From Ahrensia sp. (GTDB lineage: Bacteria > Pseudomonadota > Alphaproteobacteria > Rhizobiales > Rhizobiaceae), in the NCBI GenBank assembly GCA_002698425.1, contig NZXU01000060.1, positions 1 through 43,739 of the forward strand: a stretch of 43,739 nt of DNA, given 5' to 3'. The notes beneath the pieces are model-generated. The model made no database searches, was not told the origin of the DNA, and saw nothing but the letters and a program-made list of their open reading frames with translations. Of the stretch, positions 23,249 to 32,541 are shown one piece after another; the first letter of the stretch is position 1, and every line of letters starts with the position of its first letter. The position numbers and the translations under genes are program-made.

Positions 23249-24757
23249 TCAGTCGGCGGCGGCCGTGCCGTCCGCTTCCACCTTCCACACGTCAAGCACG
23301 CCGTAGCGGATCCTGAGGCTCGGCGAATCCACCTTGCCGACGAGCGACTTGTCGCCGGGCAGGAAGTCCGGCGCGCCGCTTGCCTCGCTGCGGACGAAGG
23401 CGACCGGCAGCGGCATATCCGGCGTCCAGGGGCGGATTAGCTCGAAATCATGGGCCGGCGCCGTTTCGGATTTCAGATAGGCCCGCACGTCATACCGCGT
23501 GCCGCGCAACGCGTAGATCACCTCTGCGGTCAGTTTGCGTCCCTGGACCACGACGATTTCGACGTCGGTCGAGTCCAGCGTCGCGATCAGGCCTTGCCTC
23601 AGTTCCTCGCCGCCGAAGAGCTGGTGGACCGGCTTGAGCAGTCTCGGCGGAACGATGCTCGGCGTCATGAGCATCATGCCGAAAAGGATGACGGCGGCGA
23701 TCGCGCCGTTGACCGAAACCGACCAGATGAAGCTGGTCCGGTGGCGCGGCATGGCGAGATGCGCCGCGACAAGCACGACGGCCGCCGGAAAGGCGGTCGC
23801 AGACCAGTTGGCCTCCGCCTGCGACATCAGCGCCTGGAAGGTTATCAGCAGGAAAACCGGCAGCGACATGAACAGCAGGAACCGGTCCTGTTCGGGCTTT
23901 TGCGTCCGCCGTCCGGTGAACAGGATCACCAGATAGGCGCCGAAAATGACCGGGCCGAGCATGCCGAATTGGGTGCCGATGAATTCGAGCATGTCCTTCG
24001 GGTGAAGGACCAGGCCCTGCCATTCCATGTTGTCCTTGACCGTATGGTCGAGCGTCGCGAACCCGTTCGACAGGTTCCATAGCACGTTCGGCGCGATCAG
24101 CGCCGCCCCGATGGCTAACGCAAGCCAGGTCGACGGCGCCCGCGCGGCAGCCCATGTCCGCCGCGTGAACAGGATGTAGAGCGCCGCGGACGGGATGAAG
24201 AAGATCATCGCATATTTGGCGTTCAGGCCGATGCCGAGCGCGAGACCCAGCGTCAGGCCGGTCGCCAGCCGCGGCGATTGCGCATGGGCGTGGAAGACGA
24301 TCAGCGCGATGCACCAGAAGACGATCAGCGGCACATCGGTGGTGATCAGGTAGGACGAGACGGCGGTGGCCGGCATTGTCGCGTAGAAGACCGCGGACCA
24401 GAAGCCGACCCGCCAGTCATAGAACCGCCGGCCGGCGATATAGAGCAGGGCGGCGGATACGACATGCAGCAGGTTCGCCGGCAGGCGCACGCAGACCATG
24501 CCGTCGCCGCACAGCGATGTCGTGCCGGCGATCAGCCATGCGATCAGCGGCGGCTTGGTGGAATAGCCGAATGCAAGGTCCTGCGCCCAGGCCCAGTATT
24601 GCGCCTCGTCGAAGCCGAGATCGGTCGCGGACAGGGCAAGCGCGAGCTCGCGCAGTGCAAACAGCGCGATCAGGATGACGGCGAGGACCGTCAGGTGGCT
24701 TTCCCGCGACGGGGTCAGTGGGGGTGCAGTTGGCGCGGTCGATGCGGCCGTGGCCAT
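23249..24757 (-). CDS. Membrane glycosyltransferase, GT39/ArnT-like (first copy)
   Basis: 502 residues from ATG 24757; the frame is open 90 residues further upstream but without membrane or family features. About 11-12 membrane segments occupy residues 20-400 and a soluble periplasmic tail follows. LGFDEAQYWAWAQDL in the first periplasmic loop carries the acidic pair (Asp-Glu) that is catalytic in GT39/ArnT enzymes, followed by TKPPLIAWL. Such enzymes move a sugar from a polyprenyl phosphate carrier to lipid A, protein or another acceptor. The acceptor is unknown. A second GT39-like gene lies directly upstream on the same strand, 79 bases away. Confidence 0.9.
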   Translation of the reverse strand: MATAASTAPTAPPLTPSRESHLTVLAVILIALFALRELALALSATDLGFDEAQYWAWAQDLAFGYSTKPPLIAWLIAGTTSLCGDGMVCVRLPANLLHVVSAALLYIAGRRFYDWRVGFWSAVFYATMPATAVSSYLITTDVPLIVFWCIALIVFHAHAQSPRLATGLTLGLALGIGLNAKYAMIFFIPSAALYILFTRRTWAAARAPSTWLALAIGAALIAPNVLWNLSNGFATLDHTVKDNMEWQGLVLHPKDMLEFIGTQFGMLGPVIFGAYLVILFTGRRTQKPEQDRFLLFMSLPVFLLITFQALMSQAEANWSATAFPAAVVLVAAHLAMPRHRTSFIWSVSVNGAIAAVILFGMMLMTPSIVPPRLLKPVHQLFGGEELRQGLIATLDSTDVEIVVVQGRKLTAEVIYALRGTRYDVRAYLKSETAPAHDFELIRPWTPDMPLPVAFVRSEASGAPDFLPGDKSLVGKVDSPSLRIRYGVLDVWKVEADGTAAAD

Positions 24758-24836
24758 GGGGCGCTCCGGATATTTGTTTGGCCGCCGGATAGCACGGAGT
24801 TTTCCCCGGCGCGATGTCTTATCTGTCGCGGCGGGA

Positions 24837-26330
24837 TCACAGGCAGGGCTGCGAGCCGGATGGAAGCTCCTGCAGGTTGAACGTCGTGCTGCGGGCGTTT
24901 TCCAGAAGCGGGGCCCACCATTGCAGGGTGACGCTCTCGTCTTCTTGAAGCGTGAACCCGTATCGGGCGAGATCGGGCGCGATGCCGTGGCCCGGTTGCC
25001 AGACCAGGACGCAATGCTCCGCCTCACGCGCCGGGGGCCGGTAGGGCTTCGGCACCAGCGTCGTCACGCGGGCTGTCGGCAGGGCCGCGCGCAACTGCCC
25101 GCCCTCGAAGATGTCATGGCCGACAAGGGTCGGCGTCGGGCCGTAGCGCGCGACCAGCTCGTCGCCGAGTTGCCGGTAGGGGACGCTGAGCAGGCAGTCG
25201 CGGCAAACGGTTTCCGCAGGGGCCAGCCGGCTCGTCAGGTTGAGCGCGAAGATCGCGGTGGCGGTCAGCGCCGTGAGGATCGCATAATCCCGGGCGGCGC
25301 GGGCCGGGACGGCGTATCGGTCGAGGACCATGAAGGCGAACAGCGGAAAGACCAGGAAGACGCAGAGGAAATAACGGGCGCGCACCTGCGCGCTGCCGAG
25401 ACCGAACGACCAGAACAGCATGACCGCGAGGCCGACCAGCAGGATCAGCCCGGTGAAACGGAGGAAGCTCTCGTCACGCGGGCCGGGCTTCGGCGCGCCC
25501 CGGTCGGTGCGAAAATAGAGCCAGCCGAAAAAGGCGCCGAAGGGCATGCAGAAGAGCGTCACCGCGCTGCCGAGGCGGATCGACTTCTCGAACAGGGAGG
25601 CGTCCTGGCCGGTTTTCACGACGCCGATCGTCGTGCCGACAATCGCCTGCGACTTCGCGGCGTCGAGGGCCAGGACGGCCGCGACCGGAAGAACCGCGAT
25701 CAGGCCGGCAAGGAGGATGCGCCGGTCGAAGACGATCGCCCGGAATTTGGGGACCGCGAGCGCCGCCAGGAAGGCGGCGGCGAGAAACAGGCCATAGGCG
25801 TATTTCGCCATCAGGCCAAGCGGGATCAAAACGCCGAGCACCATGTATTTCTGCAGCGACCGTTCCTCTCCGAGCGCGTGGATGACGAGCAGGGTGGCGG
25901 CGATGATCGCGATCATCAGCTTGCTGTGCGTCAGGATCGGATGGAAATCGAAGCCCATCGTCCACAGGAGCGACAGGGAATAGGCCGACAGCGCCTGCAA
26001 CCTCCGGTCGTCGATCACCCGCCGCGCCAGCTCGTAGAGCAGCAGGGCGCAGGCCAGCATGGAGGCATAGTTGAGAAGCGGCGCGCTATAGGCCGTCGAT
26101 CCGGTCAGGCGATCCAGCCCGTACAGGATCCAGTCGTAAAGGCTCGGATTGCGCGGCGTGTAGCTCCATTCGAGCGACTGGACATTGTAGGCTTCGAGCG
26201 CGTCGTCATAGCCGAGCGCCGAACGCATGAAGATCGCGACGAGTGCGAAAGCGACGTGCCAGACCGCGCAATAGAAATAGACGCCGTTGCGCCGCGCCCA
26301 GAAGGGCGTTTCGGCCTCCATGGCATTCAT
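24837..26330 (-). CDS. Membrane glycosyltransferase, GT39-like (second copy)
   Basis: 497 residues from ATG 26330; an ATG 9 bases later is the alternative and neither has a good ribosome site. The frame stays open upstream through the LysE gene region but that part is a shadow. It has about 10 membrane segments, and the first periplasmic loop LGYDDALEAYNVQSLEWSY carries the acidic Asp-Asp pair in the GT39 position, then NPSLYDWILYGLDRL. The C-terminal soluble tail has Cys-x2-Cys (CRDC). It differs from the first copy along its whole length, so the two are paralogues with separate acceptors rather than a recent duplication. Confidence 0.85.
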   Translation of the reverse strand: MNAMEAETPFWARRNGVYFYCAVWHVAFALVAIFMRSALGYDDALEAYNVQSLEWSYTPRNPSLYDWILYGLDRLTGSTAYSAPLLNYASMLACALLLYELARRVIDDRRLQALSAYSLSLLWTMGFDFHPILTHSKLMIAIIAATLLVIHALGEERSLQKYMVLGVLIPLGLMAKYAYGLFLAAAFLAALAVPKFRAIVFDRRILLAGLIAVLPVAAVLALDAAKSQAIVGTTIGVVKTGQDASLFEKSIRLGSAVTLFCMPFGAFFGWLYFRTDRGAPKPGPRDESFLRFTGLILLVGLAVMLFWSFGLGSAQVRARYFLCVFLVFPLFAFMVLDRYAVPARAARDYAILTALTATAIFALNLTSRLAPAETVCRDCLLSVPYRQLGDELVARYGPTPTLVGHDIFEGGQLRAALPTARVTTLVPKPYRPPAREAEHCVLVWQPGHGIAPDLARYGFTLQEDESVTLQWWAPLLENARSTTFNLQELPSGSQPCL

Positions 26331-26353
26331 GCCGGCGGTTGCGTGCAAACCCG

Positions 26354-27007
26354 TCACCGGGCCTGGGTGGTGAGGATCTTGACCGCGAATGCGCCGAACA
26401 CGCCGGCCATCAGCCAGTCGAGGACGCGCGTCACGACCGGCCTGGTGCGCAGCGTCTCGGCCATCCAGCCCGCCGCTAGCACCATGGCCGAGGTGATCGG
26501 CACGGCGATGACCACGAACATGGCGCCGAGGAAGAAGAACTTGCCGGTCGCGTGCGGATCTCCCGTCACGACGAATTGCGGCAGGAAGGTCATGAAGAAC
26601 AGGATGATCTTCGGGTTGAGCAGGTTGATGCCGACGCCGGTCAGGAAGCTCGCGCCGATATGCGGCGCCTGGCGTTTCTCGGTTTTCATGCTCAGCGACG
26701 AGCCGTTGCGGATGGCGTCGATCGCCAGCCAGACGAGATAGCCGGCTCCGACGATCTTGAGCGCCGCAAAGGCGGCCGGCGCGGCGACGATCAGCGCCGA
26801 CAGGCCGAGCGCCACCATGGCGGTATGGACGGTAACGCCGGCATAGGCGCCGAACATGCAGGCAAATCCGGCGGCGCGGCCCTGGCTCAGCGTGCGCGAC
26901 AGGAACAGCGTCATGTCGGGACCGGGCGTGATCGCAAGCACGATCGCGGCGGCGGCGAAGGCGGCCAGTGTCGGCCAGTCGGGAATGAAGGCGGGCATCG
27001 GATCCAT
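26354..27007 (-). CDS. LysE/RhtB family amino-acid exporter
   Basis: 217 residues with six hydrophobic segments. The N-terminal AIVLAITPGPDMTLFLSRTLSQGRAAG motif is diagnostic for LysE/RhtB, as is GVGINLLNPKIILFF in the middle. It exports amino acids or homoserine-lactone-like compounds; the substrate cannot be predicted. ATG 27007 or ATG 26998 (MPAF) may be the start. The GT39 gene downstream starts 23 bases after its stop, so co-transcription is likely. It diverges from the PAP2 gene. Confidence 0.92.
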   Translation of the reverse strand: MDPMPAFIPDWPTLAAFAAAAIVLAITPGPDMTLFLSRTLSQGRAAGFACMFGAYAGVTVHTAMVALGLSALIVAAPAAFAALKIVGAGYLVWLAIDAIRNGSSLSMKTEKRQAPHIGASFLTGVGINLLNPKIILFFMTFLPQFVVTGDPHATGKFFFLGAMFVVIAVPITSAMVLAAGWMAETLRTRPVVTRVLDWLMAGVFGAFAVKILTTQAR

Positions 27008-27051
27008 CCGGGCGCTTGCAGGATTCGGCGCACCATGCCACAGGGAGCCGC

Positions 27052-27870
27052 ATGGCGACAGAGGGCAGTTTCACGCGGCCGGGCGTATCCGGAAACAGCG
27101 CTTTCGGTGTGTGGGCCAGCCCCTCCGCCATCCTTGCGCTGTCCGTCCTCTGGGTCGTGCTGCTCGTCCTATTCCGCCTTCTCGATCAGTGGGATTTCGG
27201 GTTTTCCGGCCTGTTTTTCGATCCCGGCCGCTGCGCGGCGACTGCCCGGGCCGACGGCCATGGGTGCTCCGGATTCACGCTGGCCAGCTGGCCGGTCCTG
27301 AGCGGAATTCGCGAATTCCTGCATCCCTTTCCGGTGCAATTGGGGATCGTCCTCCTGGTCATGCTGGTTTTCGAACTGGCGCTGGGCAAGCGCTGGGAGG
27401 ATGCCGGCGTCCGGGTGAAAACCGTGCTGATCGGCGTGCTGATTCTCGGGCCGGGGCTGATCGTCAACGGCATCCTGAAAGCATTCTGGGGCCGACCGCG
27501 CCCATGGATGACCGAGGATTACGGCGGCTGGCTGCCCTTCGTGGAGGCGGGCACGATTTCCGGCTATTGCGATACCGGCAATTGCTCCTTCGTTTCGGGC
27601 GAGGCGGCGTCGGCCGGCTGGCTGATGTGCATAGCGCTGATCTTGGCCGTTTACGGATACAGGGGACTGGCCGGGCTGTTCGGCGTCGTCGCCGTCGCCA
27701 TGGCTGGCTTACGTGTCGTCTTCGGCGCGCATTACCTGTCGGACGCGGTGCTTGGCTTCCTGTTGACGATTATCGTGTTCGCCGTTCTCGCCGCCGGCGC
27801 GGAAGGCAGGCTTGCCCCTTTGTTCGGGCGGATCGTGCCGGCGATTGACGCGCTGCGACGACGTGGCTAG
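27052..27870 (+). CDS. PAP2-type membrane phosphatase
   Basis: 272 residues from ATG 27052, which has AGGGAG 6 bases upstream. About six membrane segments. PAP2 motif 1 is KAFWGRPRP (Lys143, Arg148), motif 3 is RVVFGAHYLSD (Arg221, His227, Asp231). Motif 2, normally PSGH, reads SFVSGEAAS, with Glu184 where the acid-catalyst His is expected. A subset of lipid-phosphate phosphatases of Hyphomicrobiales has this variant. It probably removes phosphate from a lipid or polyprenyl pyrophosphate, which would fit the neighbouring carrier-lipid glycosyltransferases, but the link is inference. Confidence 0.88.
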   Translation: MATEGSFTRPGVSGNSAFGVWASPSAILALSVLWVVLLVLFRLLDQWDFGFSGLFFDPGRCAATARADGHGCSGFTLASWPVLSGIREFLHPFPVQLGIVLLVMLVFELALGKRWEDAGVRVKTVLIGVLILGPGLIVNGILKAFWGRPRPWMTEDYGGWLPFVEAGTISGYCDTGNCSFVSGEAASAGWLMCIALILAVYGYRGLAGLFGVVAVAMAGLRVVFGAHYLSDAVLGFLLTIIVFAVLAAGAEGRLAPLFGRIVPAIDALRRRG

Positions 27871-27972
27871 CCATCCGCGACACCGCATGGCGGCAAACCG
27901 CTTGCACCACAGCGCAAACGCAATATGTTGCGCGCGATTTTCACGCTGCAATTCCTGACTGGACTTCGACAC

Positions 27973-29199
27973 ATGAGCGCCCCGTACAAAGACGTAAAAA
28001 AGGTCGTCCTCGCCTATTCCGGCGGTCTCGACACCTCCATCATCCTGAAATGGCTGCAGACCGAACTGGGCGCGGAGGTCGTGACCTTCACCGCCGATCT
28101 CGGCCAGGGCGACGAGCTGGAGCCGGCGCGCAAGAAGGCCGAGATGCTCGGCATCCGGGAAATCTATATCGAGGACGTGCGCGAGGAGTTCATCCGCGAC
28201 TTCGTCTTCCCGATGTTCCGCGCCAACGCCGTTTATGAAGGCATTTACCTGCTCGGCACCTCGATCGCGCGGCCGCTGATCTCGAAGCGGCTTGTCGAGA
28301 TCGCCGAGGAAACCGGCGCCGACGCCATCGCGCACGGCGCGACCGGCAAGGGCAACGACCAGGTCCGTTTCGAACTGTCGGCCTATGCGCTCAACCCGGA
28401 CATCAAGGTCATCGCGCCGTGGCGCGACTGGTCCTTCAAGTCGCGCACCGACCTGATCAATTTCGCGCAGGACCACCAGATCCCGGTTCCGAAGGACAAG
28501 CATGGCGAGGCGCCGTTCTCGGTCGACGCCAACATGCTGCACTCCTCGTCGGAGGGCAAAGTGCTGGAGGATCCGTGGGAAGAGGCGCCCGAATATGTCC
28601 ATATGCGCACCGTTTCGCCGATGGATGCGCCCGATCAGGCGACCGACATCGAGATCGAGTTCAGACAAGGCGACCCGGTGGCGCTGAACGGCAAGGCGAT
28701 GAGCCCGGCGACGTTGTTCGCGGCGCTCAACGATCTCGGCCGCGACAACGGCATCGGCCGCATCGACCTCGTCGAGAACCGCTTCGTCGGCATGAAGTCG
28801 CGCGGCGTCTACGAGACCCCCGGCGGCACGATCCTGCTGGCCGCCCACCGGGCGATGGAATCGATCACGCTCGATCGCGGCGCCATGCATCTGAAGGACG
28901 ATCTGATGCCGCGTTACGCCGAGCTGATCTATAACGGCTTCTGGTTCTCGCCGGAGCGCGAGATGCTGCAGGCCGCCATCGACCACAGCCAGAAGGATGT
29001 CGAGGGCACGGTGCGGCTGAAGCTCTACAAGGGCAATGTCATCACCACCGGCCGCAAGTCGCCGAAATCGCTTTACTCGGAAGAGCTCGTCACCTTCGAG
29101 GACGATCACGGCGCCTATGACCAGAAGGATGCCGCAGGCTTCATTCGCCTGAACGCGCTGCGCCTTCGCACGCTCGCCAAGCGCAAGCGTCAGGGCTGA
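27973..29199 (+). CDS. argG: Argininosuccinate synthase
   Basis: 408 residues. [10 protein letters not shown] (14-23) is the PP-loop that binds ATP pyrophosphate; [13 protein letters not shown] and the [11 protein letters not shown] region are ArgG-specific. It condenses citrulline and aspartate to argininosuccinate with ATP, the seventh step of arginine biosynthesis. ATG 27973 ([10 protein letters not shown]) is the family start; an ATG 48 bases upstream in frame adds residues without similarity. No other arg gene is adjacent. It converges on the MFS gene with 3 bases between stops. Confidence 0.97.
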   Translation: MSAPYKDVKKVVLAYSGGLDTSIILKWLQTELGAEVVTFTADLGQGDELEPARKKAEMLGIREIYIEDVREEFIRDFVFPMFRANAVYEGIYLLGTSIARPLISKRLVEIAEETGADAIAHGATGKGNDQVRFELSAYALNPDIKVIAPWRDWSFKSRTDLINFAQDHQIPVPKDKHGEAPFSVDANMLHSSSEGKVLEDPWEEAPEYVHMRTVSPMDAPDQATDIEIEFRQGDPVALNGKAMSPATLFAALNDLGRDNGIGRIDLVENRFVGMKSRGVYETPGGTILLAAHRAMESITLDRGAMHLKDDLMPRYAELIYNGFWFSPEREMLQAAIDHSQKDVEGTVRLKLYKGNVITTGRKSPKSLYSEELVTFEDDHGAYDQKDAAGFIRLNALRLRTLAKRKRQG

Positions 29200-29202
29200 C
29201 TT

Positions 29203-30447
29203 CTATTCGGCGGGCGCGGGGATAACCTGCGCCGCCTCGATGTCCGCTTCGAGGCGTTGGGCCGTGTCGGCCGCGCGCCGGTAGAGGATGAACGCGGTCG
29301 CCGACATGAGGCCCATGGCGGGAATCACGGTGGAAATCGCCCACACGGGATCGGCGTATAACGCGCCGATCGTGCCGCCGAGAAGGCCGGCTCCCATCTG
29401 CATGAACCCCGTCAGCGCAGCGGCCTGTCCCGCGATATGAGGGAACGGCCGCATGCCGGCCATCAGCATGAAGGGCAATATCTGCGCGACGCCGAATGCC
29501 GAGACCGCAACCGGCAGCATCACCGTCAGCAACGACGCGCCAAGGAGGTGGGGCGCGGTCGCGAGGCCGATGCTGCCGGCCACGATCAGGCAAAGGCCGG
29601 GAACAACCAGTTGGCTTGGTGTCCACCAGCGCAGAAGCAGGCGCATTGTCAGAGACCCGAACATGAATGTTCCGGACTGGAACAGCATGGAGAAGCCGTA
29701 TTCGGTCGGGGTCAGGCCGACGGCGTCGATCATGACAAAGGGCAGAAGGGTCGCCTGCGCGTAGAAAGCGCCGGCGCCGGCGGCAATGACGATCGATGCG
29801 GTCAGGAATTCCGCATTGGTCGCAAGCGTCCGGTAGGCGCGGGCGATATTGAGCGGGCGCAGCCGGGAAATGTCGGGGACGATGGTTTCCTTCAAAGCGA
29901 AGATCGCGGTGCCGCCGACAAGAAAACCAAAGATGACCATCAGGATGAAAATGGCGTGCCATCCGGCAATCTGCATCGTGATGCCGCCAAGGGCCGGCGC
30001 GAAGGCCGGCGCCGACGCCATGGCGATGGCAACGAGATTGAGAATTCGCGCTCCCCGTTCGCCCGGGTAAAGGTCGCGGACGATGGCTCGCGAGACGGTG
30101 ACCCCGATGGCCGCGCCGACCCCCTGGACGAAGCGCGCGGCGATCAGGATTTCCACCGTCGGCGCCAGGGCCGCGGCGACACTGCCGAGGATATAGAAGC
30201 CGATGAAGATGATTGTCGAGCGCCTGCGCCCCAGCGCATCGGCGAAGGGACCGGCGGCGAGCTGCGAAAAGGCAAAGCCCCCGAAATAGGCGGTCAGCGT
30301 TGTCTTGATGACCGCCTGCGTCGTGCCGAACGCGTCGACCAGCATCGGCATGGCGGGCGTGTAGAGCGCCATGGAAAGCGGTCCGATCGCAACCAGGATT
30401 GTCGAGATCAGCGCCGTGCGCCCGACACCCATGATCGGCGTGGTCAT
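29203..30447 (-). CDS. MFS drug-efflux transporter, Bcr/CflA type
   Basis: 414 residues with 12 membrane segments. Motif A variant GPFADALGRRRSTI lies between segments 2 and 3, and the conserved RFVQGVGAAIGVTVSRAIVRDLYPGERGAR of segment 4 and the following loop is characteristic of Bcr/CflA-type drug:proton antiporters. ATG 30447 overlaps the stop of the MarR-type regulator gene (30444-30447), so the pair is one transcript. Likely role: proton-driven export of a toxic compound that the regulator senses. Confidence 0.93.
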   Translation of the reverse strand: MTTPIMGVGRTALISTILVAIGPLSMALYTPAMPMLVDAFGTTQAVIKTTLTAYFGGFAFSQLAAGPFADALGRRRSTIIFIGFYILGSVAAALAPTVEILIAARFVQGVGAAIGVTVSRAIVRDLYPGERGARILNLVAIAMASAPAFAPALGGITMQIAGWHAIFILMVIFGFLVGGTAIFALKETIVPDISRLRPLNIARAYRTLATNAEFLTASIVIAAGAGAFYAQATLLPFVMIDAVGLTPTEYGFSMLFQSGTFMFGSLTMRLLLRWWTPSQLVVPGLCLIVAGSIGLATAPHLLGASLLTVMLPVAVSAFGVAQILPFMLMAGMRPFPHIAGQAAALTGFMQMGAGLLGGTIGALYADPVWAISTVIPAMGLMSATAFILYRRAADTAQRLEADIEAAQVIPAPAE

Positions 30448-30908
30448 GACGCAAGCGCCTCCGCCGGTTGCGGCGCGAGCAGATCCTGCAGATTGGCGTG
30501 GGCGTGGCGCAGGGCTTTCATCGTCGCCTCGTGTTCCGCCGCGGTCAGGCCGTCGAGGACATCGGCGCGCATCGCCGCGGATACCGCCTGGAGCTCGGCG
30601 ATGAGCGGCGTCGCCGCCTCCGTCGCCCGCACCTGTTTGGCTCGGCGGTCTATGGGGTCTGCTTCGCGCGCGACGAGGCCGCGTTTCTCCAGCCGATCTA
30701 TATAGGCGCAGGCGGTCATCGGCTCGACGCCCATGCGTTCGGCGATAAGGGTCTGACGGCCTCCGCCGAGTGCGACGATATGCAGAAGCGCACGCGCTTC
30801 GCCCGGCGTGATGTCCAGCCCGGCGGAGCTGATGCGGCGCTCCAGCAGGGAGCGTGTCAGGCGGGCGACGTCGTTGACGAGGAATCCGAAGGTTCGCGGG
30901 TCGGCCAA
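30444..30908 (-). CDS. MarR family transcriptional regulator
   Basis: 154 residues. The winged-helix core has ITPGEARALLHIVALGGGRQTLIAERMGVEPMTACAYIDRLEKRGLVAREADPIDRRAK, with the recognition helix at about 62-74 and the DPIDRRAK wing typical of MarR. The start codon is TTG (30908) with AGGAAAG 9 bases upstream; there is no in-frame ATG before the HTH. It is co-transcribed with the MFS exporter downstream and probably represses it until an effector binds. A perfect dyad 28 bases upstream of the start is the likely operator, so it would be autoregulated. Confidence 0.93.
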   Translation of the reverse strand: MADPRTFGFLVNDVARLTRSLLERRISSAGLDITPGEARALLHIVALGGGRQTLIAERMGVEPMTACAYIDRLEKRGLVAREADPIDRRAKQVRATEAATPLIAELQAVSAAMRADVLDGLTAAEHEATMKALRHAHANLQDLLAPQPAEALAS

Positions 30909-30935
30909 AGGTCGGTTCTTTCCTAAGGTAGGCAG

Positions 30936-30956
30936 ATAATAAGTCTAACTTATTAT
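30936..30956. promoter_or_regulatory. Probable MarR operator
   Basis: ATAATAAGT (30936-30944) and ACTTATTAT (30948-30956) are a perfect 9-bp inverted repeat around CTA. The spacing and AT-rich arms are those of MarR-family operators, and it stands out from the GC-rich surroundings. It probably overlaps the promoter of the MarR/MFS unit. Confidence 0.75.
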
Positions 30957-31061
30957 ATCGGGATTGCGTGTCAAGCGGCCGACACCGCCATTGGTCAGCT
31001 TGCGCGAGGGGACGGCGCGCTCTACAGCTTCCAATCCCGGGGGACAGACGGAACCGACGTC

Positions 31062-32462
31062 TTGGCAGTCGAGCCGAAATCAAGGGCGCGGCGTGGCGCT
31101 TCGAGGAAAGCCGATGCGGGAAGCGGCCCGAACAGGGCGTCGCATCGCGTCCGCCAGCGCGCGCTGCTGGCCGTCATTGCGGGAGCGATCGTCGTCACGG
31201 CGGCTGCGCTCGGCTGGTTCTGGACGGAGCGGGAGCGGCAACCGGCGGTCCTTGCCGTGGCGACCGGCCCGACCGGATCGGACGCCTATAATTTGATGCG
31301 GGAGGTCGCCGACGTGGTGGCGCGCCATTCCGCGACGGTCCGGCTCGATATTCGCGCATCGCGCGATTCCTCGCAGAACATCGCCGCGCTCAACAGGCGC
31401 ACCGTCGATGTTGCGGTCATTCGCGCCGATACGCCAGTCGTGGCCGATGTGCGCGAGATCGCGCAGCTCTATCCGGATCTGTTCCAGCTCGTGGTGCGCG
31501 GCGATTCACCGATCCGGTCGGTAACCGATCTTGTCGGCGCATCCGTCTCGATCCCGCAATTCGGCAGTGACGGTTTCCGGTCCTTTTGGGTCCTGGGCGA
31601 CCATTACGACCTGCCCGTTGACGGGTTCCGCTGGACCGCGGAGGATTTTTCCGATGGCGCGAGACGGCTGATCGCAGGCGAGACACAGGCGTTGTTCACG
31701 GTCCGCTCGTTGCGCGATCCGCGCCTGATCCGCATGTTCGAGGATGCGCAACTGAAACGCATCGCGCTACGCTATGTCCCGGTGCGCCAGGCCGAGGCCA
31801 TTGCGCTGAAGCGGCCGTTTCTCTCTTCCGGCGTCATTCCGCAGGGCGCTTTTACAGGGGCAACGCCGGTGCCGTCGCGCGATACGCCGACAGCCGCCGT
31901 GGAACGCGTTCTGGTGACGCGCGCCGATGTTGACGCGGAGGCGGTGCGCGAACTCACGCGCATCCTGTTCGAATATCGGCTGGATCTGACCCTGCGCTTC
32001 GCGCTCGCCTCGGCGATTGCCGCGCCGCACGCCGAAACCGGCTTGTCTGTGCCCATGCATGACGGCGCGCAAGCCTTCTATGACCGCGACCAGCCGGGTT
32101 TCATCCAGGAGAACGCGGAACCGCTGGCCCTTCTGGTCACCGTGCTGACGCTGATCGTCTCGGCGCTTCTGGCGCTGCGCTCACGCTTCATGGCGCGTCA
32201 GAAGAACCGCGCAGACACCTATAACTACCAGCTCCTGGCGATCCGGAGGGATGCCGAGAAGGCCACGGACCCTGTGCATCTGCGCAAGCTGAAGCACGAG
32301 CTCAACACGGTGCTCGAAACCGTTGTCGTGGCGCTCGACACCGACGAGGTGACCGATGAGGGGTTCCAGTCCTTCTCGCTGCTGTGGGATGCGGTGCGCG
32401 AGACGATCAATGAGCGGCTCGATGAGCTCACCGTGTCCAAGGGCGGAGCGACGCTGCACTGA
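31062..32462 (+). CDS. TAXI-type TRAP solute-binding protein fused to a cytosolic domain
   Basis: 466 residues from a TTG at 31062; no in-frame ATG or GTG precedes the first membrane segment. Residues 1-33 are basic and cytosolic, 34-54 span the membrane, 60-350 form the periplasmic TAXI domain (AVATGPTGSDAYNL, NRRTVDVAVIRADTP, VSIPQFGSD, then the later TRILFEYR part), 355-375 span again, and 376-466 are helical and cytosolic. TAXI proteins feed TRAP transporters with small carboxylates such as glutamate, but no TRAP membrane gene is adjacent. The two-span anchored form with a cytosolic tail resembles a sensor rather than a free binding protein; this is inference. Confidence 0.85.
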   Translation: MAVEPKSRARRGASRKADAGSGPNRASHRVRQRALLAVIAGAIVVTAAALGWFWTERERQPAVLAVATGPTGSDAYNLMREVADVVARHSATVRLDIRASRDSSQNIAALNRRTVDVAVIRADTPVVADVREIAQLYPDLFQLVVRGDSPIRSVTDLVGASVSIPQFGSDGFRSFWVLGDHYDLPVDGFRWTAEDFSDGARRLIAGETQALFTVRSLRDPRLIRMFEDAQLKRIALRYVPVRQAEAIALKRPFLSSGVIPQGAFTGATPVPSRDTPTAAVERVLVTRADVDAEAVRELTRILFEYRLDLTLRFALASAIAAPHAETGLSVPMHDGAQAFYDRDQPGFIQENAEPLALLVTVLTLIVSALLALRSRFMARQKNRADTYNYQLLAIRRDAEKATDPVHLRKLKHELNTVLETVVVALDTDEVTDEGFQSFSLLWDAVRETINERLDELTVSKGGATLH

Positions 32463-32541
32463 CATCATGCGGCCCGCATCTTGAGAAGGCGGGGCGGATG
32501 GCCTAGCTGAGTCTGGACCTCCCAACGCCAAGGATATTTCC

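Noticed and set aside
24675..26741. 688-residue plus-strand open frame opposite the GT39 genes
   Set aside because: Composition (Arg, Gln, Asp, Glu, Gly) is that of a shadow of membrane-protein codons, and the minus-strand genes are clear.
26331..27131. N-terminal extension of the second GT39 protein
   Set aside because: This part of the frame lies under the LysE and PAP2 genes and has no membrane or family character.
30448..31083. N-terminal extension of the MFS transporter
   Set aside because: It covers the MarR gene in another frame and is Arg/Pro-rich with no membrane segments.
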